Below, in pieces: positions 7,655 through 15,935 of a stretch of 64,000 nucleotides of DNA. The DNA comes from Chryseobacterium indologenes (lineage in GTDB: Bacteria > Bacteroidota > Bacteroidia > Flavobacteriales > Weeksellaceae). How positions within the stretch are numbered: the stretch's first letter is position 1; every line of letters begins with the position of its first letter. Location: the NCBI RefSeq assembly GCF_018362995.1, contig NZ_CP074372.1, positions 4,944,468-5,008,467 of the forward strand, written 5' to 3'. The notes below the pieces were generated by a model, which was given only the letters and a program-made list of their open reading frames with translations, made no database searches and was not told the origin of the DNA. The position numbers and the translations under genes are program-made.

Positions 7655-8686
7655 CTAATTAATTAAAAGATTAAAACTTTTCAACGCTTTTCCACTTTGC
7701 AGACTTTCCTGAGCTAAAAGAAGACAATCATTATATGTTCCAAATTGGTGAGTATTGTACAGCGCTACTGAAGCATTGGCCAGAATCACAGAATTTTGTT
7801 GTTCCGTACCGTTTCCTTCCAGGATATTCATAAATATTTTTGCCGTTTCCTGAACAGAGCTGCCAGCTTTAATATCTTCCAGCGTTACCGGATTGAAACC
7901 TAAATCTTCAGCAGAATAAATTTCTTCTCCGTTTTTTGTTATGATTTTGCTGTCGTCGGTAAGACTTATTTCATCATATCCGTCAAGGCCATGTACCAGA
8001 ATAAACTCACGTTCCTCTTTTTGAAGGAGGTACTGATAAATTCTTGCAATTTCCAGATTGTATACCCCAATCATTGAATATTTGGGTTTTGCAGGATTAA
8101 CTAATGGTCCCAAAAGGTTAAAAAATGTTCTTAATCCCAAAGATTTTCTCAATAATCCAACAGATTGAAGCGCGGGATGAAAATAAGGAGCATGTAAAAA
8201 GCAGATATTGGCTCTTTCAAGGTCTTCATTCAATTGTTCCGAACTGTTTTTGAACTGATAGCCCAATTCTTCCAGTACATTGGATGAGCCTGTGATAGTG
8301 GAAGCTCCGTAATTTCCATGCTTGGTTACCTTCTGCCCGGCTCCGGCCACCACAAAGCTGGCTAATGTTGAGATATTGATAGTGTCTTTTCCGTCGCCTC
8401 CCGTTCCCACAATGTCAATGGCGTCACTGGCATCTATATCTGCAGGAACAGCCATCTGCAGCAGAGCCTCTCTGAAGCCTTCCACTTCCTTCAGAGTAAT
8501 ATTTCTCATCAGGAAAACACTGATAAATGCAGTAACTTCTGCGGAATTGAACTTATTCTGTGCAATTTCAATCATGGTAGCCTTAGCTTCTGATTTTGAA
8601 AGTGTATTATGGTTGAACAGGTATTGCAGTATTTCTTTCATTTGTGGCGTTTTTATTGTTGTTGATGGGATTTCAAGTGTTTTCAC
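7655..8686 (-). CDS. trpD: anthranilate phosphoribosyltransferase
   Basis: It joins anthranilate to PRPP. The 343-residue protein has the PRPP/pyrophosphate-binding loop IVGTGGDGKDTINIST (92-107), KHGNYGASTITGSSNVLEELG, the anthranilate-site segment FLHAPYFHPA, and RTFFNLLGPLVNP, all diagnostic of TrpD. Its start overlaps the trpG stop by 4 bases, which indicates translational coupling. The N-terminal helical domain (residues 15-75) is complete. Confidence 0.97.
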   Translation of the reverse strand: MKTLEIPSTTIKTPQMKEILQYLFNHNTLSKSEAKATMIEIAQNKFNSAEVTAFISVFLMRNITLKEVEGFREALLQMAVPADIDASDAIDIVGTGGDGKDTINISTLASFVVAGAGQKVTKHGNYGASTITGSSNVLEELGYQFKNSSEQLNEDLERANICFLHAPYFHPALQSVGLLRKSLGLRTFFNLLGPLVNPAKPKYSMIGVYNLEIARIYQYLLQKEEREFILVHGLDGYDEISLTDDSKIITKNGEEIYSAEDLGFNPVTLEDIKAGSSVQETAKIFMNILEGNGTEQQNSVILANASVALYNTHQFGTYNDCLLLAQESLQSGKALKSFNLLIN

Positions 8687-9282
8687 GATAAAAGAAAGTT
8701 TTTAATGATTACTTCTCCTTCGGGTGTTAAAATACTCTCAGGATGGAACTGTACTCCGTGTACATCATAGGTTTTGTGCTGTAAAGCCATGATCATTCCG
8801 TCTTTATCTACAGCTGTGATTTCCAGTTCCTCCGGGAAACCTTCAGGATTTACTGCCCAGCTGTGGTATCTGCCTACTTCTAATCCGGAATGCAAATCTT
8901 TGAATAATTTAGTATTTTCTTTTACCAATTCAGTCGTGGTTGCTACTCCGTGGAAAATTTCAGCCAGGTTAATAAGATTTCCTCCGAAAGCTTCAGCAAT
9001 AGCCTGCTGTCCGAGACATACTCCCAGGATACTTTTTTTAGGGGCATATTCTTTAATAAGGTCTAATAAAATGCCTGCTTCCTCAGGAATTCCAGGACCT
9101 GGAGAGAGAATGATCTTGTCATACTTTCCAATTTCTTCCAGAGTAATTTCATCATTTCTTACCACATCCACTCTTTGATTCAGAATTCTTTCAATAATCT
9201 GGACCAGGTTATAAGTGAAGCTGTCGTAGTTATCAAATACGAGAACTTTAAGGGGCTGCTGCGTGTTTATATTGTTGTTCAT
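8683..9282 (-). CDS. trpG: anthranilate synthase component II (glutamine amidotransferase)
   Basis: It supplies ammonia from glutamine to TrpE. This class I glutamine amidotransferase of 199 residues has nucleophile Cys89 in ILGVCLGQQAIAEAFGG, the oxyanion segment LSPGPGIPEEAG and the His-Glu pair in VQFHPESILT near residue 178. It is a separate protein, not fused to TrpD or TrpE. The TrpE-type partner upstream and the tight coupling to trpD favour TrpG over PabA, though a shared role in folate synthesis cannot be excluded. Confidence 0.95.
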   Translation of the reverse strand: MNNNINTQQPLKVLVFDNYDSFTYNLVQIIERILNQRVDVVRNDEITLEEIGKYDKIILSPGPGIPEEAGILLDLIKEYAPKKSILGVCLGQQAIAEAFGGNLINLAEIFHGVATTTELVKENTKLFKDLHSGLEVGRYHSWAVNPEGFPEELEITAVDKDGMIMALQHKTYDVHGVQFHPESILTPEGEVIIKNFLLS

Positions 9283-9304
9283 TTCTTTTTTGTTAGGTTG
9301 TTTT

Positions 9305-9346
9305 GCTAGTTGCTAGTTGCTAGTTGCTAGTTGCTAGTTGGTAGGG
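9305..9346. repeat. heptamer array GCTAGTT x5 between trpE and trpG
   Basis: Five perfect copies of GCTAGTT (9305-9339) are followed by the decayed unit GGTAGGG. It occupies most of the 70-base trpE-trpG gap and is a candidate for copy-number variation by slippage. Confidence 0.9.
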
Positions 9347-9352
9347 CTTATT

Positions 9353-10777
9353 TTATTTTTCAACTATTTTTTCTGCTTTTTCCACTGCTTTTTTCAGTGC
9401 ATTCAGCTTGTTATTGACTTCCTGCAGTTCATTTTCCGGAACCGATTTTGCCACAATACCGGCACCAGCCTGATAAAAGAGTGTATTGTTTTTACTTAAG
9501 AAAGTTCTGATCATGATGGCCTGGTTGCAGGTTCCGTTCAATCCGATCATTCCTATACAGCCACCATAATACCCGCGGGAGTCTTTTTCGTATTGATTAA
9601 TAAGTTGAAGCGCTTTATGTTTCGGAGCTCCACTCAGTGTGCCCTGAGGGAAGGTTGCAGATACCATTTCAAGAGGGTTGATATCTGTGGAAACATCGGC
9701 TGTTACTTCACTTACCATATGAATAACGTGAGAGAATAGCTGAATTTCTTTAAGCTTGGTCACCGTTACATTTTTTCCGAGTTTTCCAAGATCATTTCTT
9801 GCCAGGTCCACCAGCATGGTATGTTCTGCATTTTCTTTAGGATCAGCTTTTAATTCTTCAATAGCCTGAAGATCAGTCTCAAAGTTTCCTGTTCTTTTAG
9901 ATGTTCCGGCAATCGGGTGGATGATTGCTTTATTGTCTTTTATAATTAATTGGCTTTCAGGACTAGATCCGAATAATTTATAATTTCCGTAATCAAAATA
10001 GAAAAGATACGGAGAAGGGTTGATATTTCTTAAAGCACGGTATACATTGAATTCATCTCCCTTGAATTTCTGTTCAAACCTTCTGCTCAGAACAAGTTGG
10101 AAGACATCGCCACGCATACAGTGTTTCTGGGCTGTTTTTACCAACTCTCTATACTCTTCATCAGTAATATTAGACGTTTCCTCATCTGTTTTTTCGAAAG
10201 GATACACCGGAGTATTCTGATTTTTAATAAGGTTTTCCAACAGATGAAACTCGGATTTTACGCCGTCAATAGAATTTTCAATGATATACATTTCATCGTT
10301 GAAATGATTGATCGCAATTACATATTGATATAATCTGTATCTCAGAACAGGAATTTCAACTTCCTTACTTTGTGCTTTAAGATTGATCTTTTCGAAAAAC
10401 TGTACCGCTTCAAAGCTTGTATATCCAAAAAGGCTCTGGGCGGTTTGTTCTATAGGATCGTTGGTTTCTTCACATTTAAAAATTTTCCTGAATTCTTCAA
10501 ATATATCTGTGATATTGCGTTCCATCATGAATTGCTTTACAGGAGCAGAAGCAGGAAGCTTGATTTCATATTCGTTGAGGTTTTTTACTTCAATTCCTGC
10601 AATGGCATTTACAGCGATGAAGGAAAAGTTGTTATCAATACTTTTTGAATCCGAGCTTTCCAGAAGAATGGTATCGCGGAATTTATCTCTGATTTTAAGA
10701 TAAATATTCATGGGCGTGTGAAGATCTCCCAGTATTTTTTTCGAAACAGTTTTTATTTTAATTGTATCAGTATGCAT
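9353..10777 (-). CDS. trpE: anthranilate synthase component I
   Basis: It makes anthranilate from chorismate with ammonia from TrpG, and it is the first enzyme and normal feedback target of the pathway. The product is ~474 residues. The C-terminal chorismate-binding domain shows KHCMRGDVFQLVLSRRF, SPSPYLFYF-like NPSPYLFYFDYG, HPIAGTSKRTG, AEHTMLVDLARNDLG and FPQGTLSGAPKHKA. The N-terminal half has LLESSDSKSIDNNFSF, the region of the Trp-inhibition site. I start it at MHTDTIKI: the longer frame from a TTG at 10831 would read through the attenuator hairpin. The leader peptide and terminator upstream regulate it. Confidence 0.95.
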   Translation of the reverse strand: MHTDTIKIKTVSKKILGDLHTPMNIYLKIRDKFRDTILLESSDSKSIDNNFSFIAVNAIAGIEVKNLNEYEIKLPASAPVKQFMMERNITDIFEEFRKIFKCEETNDPIEQTAQSLFGYTSFEAVQFFEKINLKAQSKEVEIPVLRYRLYQYVIAINHFNDEMYIIENSIDGVKSEFHLLENLIKNQNTPVYPFEKTDEETSNITDEEYRELVKTAQKHCMRGDVFQLVLSRRFEQKFKGDEFNVYRALRNINPSPYLFYFDYGNYKLFGSSPESQLIIKDNKAIIHPIAGTSKRTGNFETDLQAIEELKADPKENAEHTMLVDLARNDLGKLGKNVTVTKLKEIQLFSHVIHMVSEVTADVSTDINPLEMVSATFPQGTLSGAPKHKALQLINQYEKDSRGYYGGCIGMIGLNGTCNQAIMIRTFLSKNNTLFYQAGAGIVAKSVPENELQEVNNKLNALKKAVEKAEKIVEK

Positions 10778-10802
10778 TTTGTTTTTTTGTAAGATTAAAG
10801 AA

Positions 10803-10836
10803 TAAAAAAAGGCTTCAACGGTATCCGTCAAAGCCT
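10803..10836 (-). terminator. trp attenuator (rho-independent terminator in the leader)
   Basis: On the minus strand AGGCTTTGACGG and CCGTTGAAGCCT form a 12-bp stem (two G-U pairs) with a 3-base loop, followed directly by seven T residues. It lies between the trp leader peptide and trpE, 26 bases upstream of the trpE start. An alternative pairing is visible: GGTATTGTCA upstream (10879-10888) can pair with TGACGGATACC (10820-10830), destroying the terminator stem. Confidence 0.9.
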
Positions 10837-10869
10837 ATATATTGTTTTTTGATTATTTCTGCTGTATGA

Positions 10870-10938
10870 TTAGCAACATGACAATACCTTCAGACCCGAC
10901 GAAGAGTTTGAAAGCCACCACCAAATATTGTTGCTCAT
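10870..10938 (-). CDS. trpL: trp leader peptide with three consecutive Trp codons
   Basis: This is a 22-codon open frame, MSNNIWWWLSNSSSGLKVLS plus two Cys, then TAA. Three adjacent TGG codons lie at 10915-10923. It precedes a strong terminator and the trpE start, the arrangement of classical ribosome-mediated attenuation. ACAATA, at the codons just before WWW, can pair with TATTGT in the antiterminator strand. A ribosome stalled for lack of Trp-tRNA would therefore mask region 1 and favour read-through. The pairing model is by eye; the codon run and terminator are plain in the sequence. Confidence 0.88.
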   Translation of the reverse strand: MSNNIWWWLSNSSSGLKVLSCC

Positions 10939-10951
10939 TTTAAACATGGGA

Positions 10952-10959
10952 CAAATGTA
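10952..10959 (-). promoter_or_regulatory. -7 box of the trp operon promoter
   Basis: On the minus strand TACATTTG matches the Bacteroidota -7 consensus TAnnTTTG and lies 13 bases before the leader peptide ATG. The nearest TTTG upstream (10975-10978) is 15 bases away rather than ~19, so the -33 element is uncertain. Confidence 0.55.
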
Positions 10960-11022
10960 GAAAATTTTTTAATACAAAAACTAAAAAATAGTAAAAATTA
11001 AAAAACTTAATATAAGAATCTC

Positions 11023-11664
11023 CTATTTAAGCTGTTTAAGCTCAAGTTGTAATTCTTTGATTTTCTCTTTGTAAGCTTTATCATCATAGTATTTTACATA
11101 CTCTTCCAATGCCGCAATGTATTCTTCAAGGAATTCTTTATTGGTTCTGTCTGCTTCATATTTGATTTTTGCAGAGTTGACGGGGGCTTGCTTTTCATAT
11201 TGTCGTAAAATCTTGCCTTCTCTGGACTGATCATAAAGAATAACTATGTTCTTTTCATATCCGGGAATGTATTTTACAGGAATATCCTTATCATCAGGTA
11301 TTCTGATTGAATTGCTGATAGGATAGATTACAGCAGAAGTGGTGGAGAAAAAGGTTGTGGTGTATTTTCCGTCCTGTTTCCTTACAATGGCTTCATAATC
11401 ATGGATAAACATTTCGTTTAGGGTGGAGTTGGTTTCTACATCAGATGTGATGATTGCTATGCTTTCCACTCCGTATTTATTTAAAAACCATGCATTTAAA
11501 AACTGTCCTCCAATCCCGTTTAATATTGCCAGAGGAATGATCGGGATCAAAAACCATGCTTTTTTGGTCAGGTAAGAAAGTCCACCAAAGAATACCAGCA
11601 ACAGAATCACAGTATAAAAACCATGATGACTGGTAAAAAACAGAATTTTTGAAATTAAAACCAT
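11023..11664 (-). CDS. hypothetical membrane protein
   Basis: The protein has 213 residues and no recognised family. Two or three hydrophobic segments lie near the N-terminus (FYTVILLLVFFGGLSYL and AWFLIPIIPLAILNGIGGQF). A soluble beta-rich middle follows (IITSDVETNSTLNEMF to NIVILYDQS), and a charged, helical, probably coiled-coil C-terminus (FLEEYIAALEEYVKYYDDK and beyond). It lies alone between the trp leader and a short inverted-repeat element and shows no operon partner. Confidence 0.7.
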   Translation of the reverse strand: MVLISKILFFTSHHGFYTVILLLVFFGGLSYLTKKAWFLIPIIPLAILNGIGGQFLNAWFLNKYGVESIAIITSDVETNSTLNEMFIHDYEAIVRKQDGKYTTTFFSTTSAVIYPISNSIRIPDDKDIPVKYIPGYEKNIVILYDQSREGKILRQYEKQAPVNSAKIKYEADRTNKEFLEEYIAALEEYVKYYDDKAYKEKIKELQLELKQLK

Positions 11665-11693
11665 GGATTAAATATAACGATAATAATCTTTGA

Positions 11694-11848
11694 TTAAACG
11701 CTGGGATGGCAAAAATGTTATTAAATTACTGTTAAAACGGTCGCAAAGGCGTTTCACTTAGCAAAGTCCGCTGTGATTAGCTAAACAAGAGCCCTTGCGA
11801 ACAAAAAAGTAGAGTTTTACATAATTATTTTGTGATCCCAGCGTTTAA
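11694..11848. mobile_element. 155-bp MITE-like element with 14-bp perfect terminal inverted repeats
   Basis: The ends TTAAACGCTGGGAT (11694-11707) and ATCCCAGCGTTTAA (11835-11848) are exact reverse complements; the outer TTAA may be the target duplication. Inside, TCGCAAAGGCG and GAGCCCTTGCGA can pair imperfectly. There is no open frame. It fills the gap between two minus-strand genes. Mobility would need other copies in the genome, which cannot be seen here. Confidence 0.6.
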
Positions 11849-11853
11849 AACAA

Positions 11854-12306
11854 CTATTTTACGGGTTCAGACAAAGGAATATCAGGAGTTCCACTATAGA
11901 AAACAATCAGCGTTGCCCCTTTATCTCCGGTTTTTCCTCTGTGGCCGGTATTAACCATTTCAGGAAGAACCTGACCTTTTCTTATCCATTGTGTTTTGCC
12001 ATCTTCCTTTCTTTCGATCTGGATTTCTCCTTTTTCTACATACGCAGCATTAATGACAGGGTGTTTATGCCAGTGCAGAGCTTTGTTGGGAGGAACAGCA
12101 ATTTTCAGAACCGATATTTCAGGCTGTGTTGTGGGATAAGCCGGATACACAGTTCCATCCCAGGACTTTGTAGTTTTTAAAAGCGTTACAGATTCAATTT
12201 TATCAGAATATTCTGATTGTGGCTCGTTCGATGAATTATCACAGGAAAGAAGCAGGGAAGAGAGTAGAGCAAAGAAAGCTGTACCCAATAGATTTTTTTT
12301 AATCAT
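11854..12306 (-). CDS. cupin-domain lipoprotein
   Basis: A lipoprotein signal (LLSSLLLSC, lipid Cys 22) precedes a single cupin of about 100 residues. Cupin motif 1 is visible as LHWHKHPVINAAYVEKGEI (two His and one Glu, the usual metal ligands), and motif 2 as EMVNTGHRGKTGDKGATLIVFY. The protein is 150 residues long. Substrate and reaction are unknown; periplasmic single-domain cupins of this sort often bind a metal or small ligand. On the minus strand TATTTTTG (12353-12360) upstream is a likely -7 box. Confidence 0.8.
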   Translation of the reverse strand: MIKKNLLGTAFFALLSSLLLSCDNSSNEPQSEYSDKIESVTLLKTTKSWDGTVYPAYPTTQPEISVLKIAVPPNKALHWHKHPVINAAYVEKGEIQIERKEDGKTQWIRKGQVLPEMVNTGHRGKTGDKGATLIVFYSGTPDIPLSEPVK

Positions 12307-12508
12307 AAACTTTCAATTAATAGATTGATTTTGGTTCGGATGATCCGTGATACAAAAATAGCAAGCTTGTTTAAATTTCCCTAATGTTTGAATTATTTTT
12401 TTATTGATCTGATTACAATTCAGTCCTTAAAAAATATTTATCAAAGAAAACATTTGTCATAAGTTTAAAACTTTATTTTTTATATTTTTGCTACCAAATT
12501 AGAAAAAA

Positions 12509-12727
12509 ATGAAAAAAGTATTAGCAATCGCATTTATCGGAGGTTTATTATTAGCAAGCTGCAAAAAAAAGCCAGATCACTCTTTACAGGATAGCAACAC
12601 TATGATGGAAGAGCCAGAAGCAACGACTGTTGTAGATTCTACGGCAAAAACTGCTGTTCCTGCTGCTGCAACTCCGGCTACAACTGCTCCTGAAGCTGCT
12701 AAAACAGATTCTACAGCGAAGAAATAA
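12509..12727 (+). CDS. small Ala/Thr/Pro-rich lipoprotein
   Basis: This 72-residue product has a lipoprotein signal (MKKVLAIAFIGGLLLASC, lipid Cys 18), then KKKP, followed by a low-complexity tail rich in Ala, Thr, Pro and Lys with repeated DSTAKK/DSTAKT. There is no globular domain; it is probably an extended periplasmic protein. Its stop overlaps the start of the cytochrome gene by one base (TAATG), so the two are co-expressed and may work together at the envelope. TATTTTTG at 12483-12490 upstream fits a -7 box. Confidence 0.8.
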   Translation: MKKVLAIAFIGGLLLASCKKKPDHSLQDSNTMMEEPEATTVVDSTAKTAVPAAATPATTAPEAAKTDSTAKK

Positions 12728-13101
12728 TGAAAAAAATACTTTTGGCAGGAACACTCGGCCTTCTGATCATTTCCTGTTCTAAAAAAGAAAATACAGCAGA
12801 AGTGGCTCCTTCTTCTGAGACAACAGCTGTTTCAGAACCGGCTAAATCTAATCTTTCAGGTGACCAGATCATGGAAACATTGGATTGCTCAGGATGTCAC
12901 GCTGTGAATGAGAGAATGATAGGACCTTCTTATAAGGAAATTGCAGGGAAGTACTCTGAAAAGGATACAGAATTGTTGGCTTCCAAAATTATAGAAGGCG
13001 GAAGTGGAGTATGGGGAAGTGTGCCTATGGCTGCCCATCCACAGGTATCTAAAGAAGATGCCAAAAAAATGGTGGAATATATTTTAAGTCAGAAGAAATA
13101 A
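12727..13101 (+). CDS. class I c-type cytochrome, lipoprotein-anchored
   Basis: The product is 124 residues with a lipoprotein signal (LLIISC, Cys 17), a Ser/Thr/Glu-rich linker, then a ~75-residue cytochrome c domain. The haem-attachment motif is CSGCH (54-58) and the axial Met is Met101 in GSVPMAAHP, the pattern of cytochrome c551/c552. It is a probable periplasmic electron carrier, perhaps feeding a terminal oxidase. It is translationally coupled to the small lipoprotein before it and followed by rlmF after 3 bases. Confidence 0.92.
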   Translation: MKKILLAGTLGLLIISCSKKENTAEVAPSSETTAVSEPAKSNLSGDQIMETLDCSGCHAVNERMIGPSYKEIAGKYSEKDTELLASKIIEGGSGVWGSVPMAAHPQVSKEDAKKMVEYILSQKK

Positions 13102-13104
13102 AAT

Positions 13105-14034
13105 ATGTCTGCTGAAAAATCCAGTCTGCACACAAGAAATCTGCATCGCAATCCCTATGATTTTGATGAGCTTATTTCTTGTGTGCCGGAACTGAAACAC
13201 TTTGTTTTCGTTAATGCTTATCAGACGGTAACCATTAATTTCAGCATTCCAAAAGCGGTGAAACTGCTCAATAAAGCCTTACTCTTACATTTTTATCATA
13301 TTAAAGGCTGGGATATTCCCGATACCAATCTTTGTCCTCCAATTCCCGGAAGGGCAGATTATGTACATTATATTGCTGATCTTTTAGCTGAACAGCTGGA
13401 CCAAATTCCGACAGGAAATTCTGTAAAAGGATTGGATATAGGAACAGGAGCTAATCTTGTGTATCCTTTAATCAGCCACAGATCTTATGGCTGGGAAATG
13501 CTGGGAACAGATATCAATCAGGATTCTTTGGCCAATGCTCAAAATATTCTGGATCAAAATGAAGACCTTATGTCTGTTATTCAGTTGAAAAGTCAGCCTG
13601 ATGCTGATCATATCTTTACCAATATCATTAATCCTGATGACAGGTTTACCTTCACCATGTGTAACCCTCCTTTTCATGATTCTGAAGATTCTGCAATGAA
13701 AGGAAATATTAGGAAAACAAAAAATCTTAATAAATCAAAGAAAGCCAAACCTGTTCTTAACTTTAGCGGTCGGCAGTCTGAGCTTTGGTGTGAAGGAGGC
13801 GAACTGGCTTTTATTACAAAGATGATTCATGAAAGTGCATTATTTTCATCACAGGTTCTTTGGTTCACGTGTCTGGTTTCCAAAAAAGACAACCTCAATA
13901 AGCTCAACAATCTTTTAAAGAAAGTAAACGTTGTGGAGGTGAAAACCATTGACATGGCTCAGGGACAAAAGGTAAGCAGAATGCTGGCCTGGACGTTTAT
14001 TCCTCAAAAAGATCGAAAAGCCTGGTTTATTTAA
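13105..14034 (+). CDS. rlmF: 23S rRNA (adenine-1618-N6)-methyltransferase
   Basis: It methylates A1618 of 23S rRNA. This 309-residue, SAM-dependent, class I methyltransferase starts with LHTRNLHRNPYDFDELI, the N-terminal signature of the YbiN/RlmF family. The SAM loop is LDIGTGANLVYPLI (110-123) and the amino-methyltransferase motif is CNPPFHDSEDSA (NPPF at 187-190). The C-terminal SRMLAWTF is also family-like. It follows the cytochrome gene after 3 bases, probably on the same transcript. Confidence 0.93.
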   Translation: MSAEKSSLHTRNLHRNPYDFDELISCVPELKHFVFVNAYQTVTINFSIPKAVKLLNKALLLHFYHIKGWDIPDTNLCPPIPGRADYVHYIADLLAEQLDQIPTGNSVKGLDIGTGANLVYPLISHRSYGWEMLGTDINQDSLANAQNILDQNEDLMSVIQLKSQPDADHIFTNIINPDDRFTFTMCNPPFHDSEDSAMKGNIRKTKNLNKSKKAKPVLNFSGRQSELWCEGGELAFITKMIHESALFSSQVLWFTCLVSKKDNLNKLNNLLKKVNVVEVKTIDMAQGQKVSRMLAWTFIPQKDRKAWFI

Positions 14035-14130
14035 GGTTCAAGGTTTAAAGTTTAGGGTTCAATGTTTAAAGTTTATAGCACGATAGTACATATCTTGAAT
14101 CTCATTACCCCGTATCCCGCATTTCCTGTC
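14035..14130. repeat. degenerate heptamer tract between rlmF and lysS
   Basis: Reading in 7-base steps gives GGTTCAA, GGTTTAA, AGTTTAG, GGTTCAA, TGTTTAA, AGTTTAT, and on the right side TCTTGAA, TCTCATT, ACCCCGT, ATCCCGC. The left half is G/T-rich and the right half C-rich, so the tract can fold imperfectly on itself. Confidence 0.7.
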
Positions 14131-14158
14131 CACTTTTTAAAATTTCTGAAAAAAGCCA

Positions 14159-14189
14159 TTGATGGTCATGTCAAAAATGCCTAAATTTG
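14159..14189 (+). promoter_or_regulatory. promoter of lysS
   Basis: TTG (14159-14161), a 20-base spacer and TAAATTTG (14182-14189) match the Bacteroidota pattern TTG-N19-TAnnTTTG, 23 bases before the lysS ATG. Confidence 0.6.
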
Positions 14190-14211
14190 TACGCTTTTAG
14201 AAAAATAAGAA

Positions 14212-15909
14212 ATGCAATTATCAGAACAAGAAATCATTAGAAGAGAAAAGCTGAATAAGCTTACTGAAATGGGGATTAATGCGTTCCCTGCGGATGAGTA
14301 TACCATTACAGATACTACAGAATCTATAAAACAGGACTTTTCTGAAAGTAAACAGGTGAAGATCGCTGGTAGATTGATGTCCCGCAGAATTCAGGGGAAG
14401 GCTTCTTTCGCAGAATTGCAGGATTCTAAAGGAAAAATCCAGGTTTACTTCAACAGAGACGAGATCTGTCCAGGTGAAGATAAAGAACTATATAATGAAG
14501 TATACAAACACCTTTTGGATATTGGTGATATTATCGGTATCGAAGGAGAATTGTTTACTACGCAGGTAGGAGAGATGACGGTTTTAGTAAAGAACTTTAC
14601 ACTTCTTACAAAGGCTTTGCGTCCTCTTCCTCAGGCTAAAACTGACGAAAACGGTGTTGTACATGACGGTTTTACAGATCCTGAATTAAGATACAGACAG
14701 CGTTATGTAGATTTAACGGTAAACCCTCAGGTTAAAGAAATTTTCGTGAAGAGAACAAAATTGTTCAATGCCATGAGAACATTCTTCAACGATGCAGGGT
14801 ACTTTGAAGTAGAAACTCCTATTTTACAGTCAATTCCTGGTGGAGCGGCAGCAAAACCGTTTATCACGCACCACAATGCATTAGATATCCCATTATATTT
14901 AAGAATTGCCAATGAATTATATCTGAAAAGATTGATCGTAGGTGGTTTTGATGGAGTATATGAGTTCTCTAAAAACTTCAGAAATGAAGGGATGGACAGA
15001 ACGCATAACCCTGAGTTTACCGCTATGGAGATCTATGTAGCATACAAAGACTACAACTGGATGATGGATTTCACTGAGAAATTATTGGAATTCTGTGCCA
15101 CTCAGGTGAATGGAAATGCAGAATCTACTTTCGGTGAACACACGATCAACTGGAAAGCTCCTTATCCAAGAGTTTCCATGACAGAAGCGATTCTGAAATA
15201 TACAGGATTTGATATTACAGGAAAAACTGAGAAGGAATTATACGATTTTGCCAAGTCTATCGGTATTGAAGTAAACGAGACGATGGGGAAAGGAAAATTA
15301 ATTGATGAGATCTTCGGTGAGAAATGTGAAGGAAACTTTATTCAGCCGACATTCATTACAGATTATCCGATCGAAATGTCTCCGCTGACAAAGAAACACA
15401 GAAGCAAAGAAGGCTTAACAGAGCGTTTTGAATTAATGGTATGTGGTAAAGAAATTGCCAATGCGTATTCAGAGCTTAATGATCCTATTGATCAGAGAGA
15501 ACGTTTTGAAGCACAGATGACTTTATCTGAAAGAGGAGACGATGAGGCAATGTTCATCGATCAGGACTTCTTAAGAGCATTGGAATATGGTATGCCGCCA
15601 ACTTCAGGGTTAGGAATTGGTATGGACAGATTAATCATGTTCTTAACGAACAATGCATCCATCCAGGAAGTGTTATTCTTCCCTCAGATGAGACCTGAAA
15701 AAGCAGTTCCACAGATTGAACTGGGAGAAGATGAAAAGGTAATCCTTGAAATCCTTAATTCTCAGGAAGAAGCAATGTCTTTAGCTGAAGTAAAAGAAAG
15801 AAGCCAGCTATCCGGTAAAAAATGGGATAAAGCTTCCAAAACTCTTACAAAGAACAATATTGTGAAAGTAGAGAAAATTGATGAAAATCTTTTGATGACA
15901 TTGGTTTAG
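14212..15909 (+). CDS. lysS: lysyl-tRNA synthetase, class II
   Basis: It charges tRNA-Lys. The product is 565 residues. The N-terminal OB-fold anticodon domain includes VKIAGRLMSRRIQGKASFAELQD. Class II motifs follow: motif 1 (MRTFFNDAGYFEVETPILQSIPGGAAAKPF), motif 2 (FSKNFRNEGMDRTHNPEFTAMEIY) and motif 3 (GLGIGMDRLIMFLTN). After motif 3 there is an extra ~60-residue C-terminal tail (EDEKVILEILNSQEEAMSLA onward) resembling a small winged-helix, longer than the E. coli enzyme. The last 47 bases recur, nearly intact, beyond the next gene. Confidence 0.97.
   Translation: MQLSEQEIIRREKLNKLTEMGINAFPADEYTITDTTESIKQDFSESKQVKIAGRLMSRRIQGKASFAELQDSKGKIQVYFNRDEICPGEDKELYNEVYKHLLDIGDIIGIEGELFTTQVGEMTVLVKNFTLLTKALRPLPQAKTDENGVVHDGFTDPELRYRQRYVDLTVNPQVKEIFVKRTKLFNAMRTFFNDAGYFEVETPILQSIPGGAAAKPFITHHNALDIPLYLRIANELYLKRLIVGGFDGVYEFSKNFRNEGMDRTHNPEFTAMEIYVAYKDYNWMMDFTEKLLEFCATQVNGNAESTFGEHTINWKAPYPRVSMTEAILKYTGFDITGKTEKELYDFAKSIGIEVNETMGKGKLIDEIFGEKCEGNFIQPTFITDYPIEMSPLTKKHRSKEGLTERFELMVCGKEIANAYSELNDPIDQRERFEAQMTLSERGDDEAMFIDQDFLRALEYGMPPTSGLGIGMDRLIMFLTNNASIQEVLFFPQMRPEKAVPQIELGEDEKVILEILNSQEEAMSLAEVKERSQLSGKKWDKASKTLTKNNIVKVEKIDENLLMTLV
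15863..15909 (+). repeat. lysS-tail direct repeat, copy 1
   Basis: These are the last 47 bases of lysS. They match 17449-17495 at 44 of 47 positions, so the 16013-17434 gene is bracketed by a direct repeat. Confidence 0.85.
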
Positions 15910-15935
15910 TCGAAATCATTTCTATAATATTATAT

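Noticed and set aside
10778..10831. trpE starting at the upstream TTG (10831)
   Set aside because: That frame translates the terminator hairpin and its A/T tail; the ATG at 10777 follows the attenuator and gives a normal N-terminus.
10803..10938. T-box or other riboswitch for the trp operon
   Set aside because: No T-box consensus; the Trp-codon run and terminator explain the leader better.
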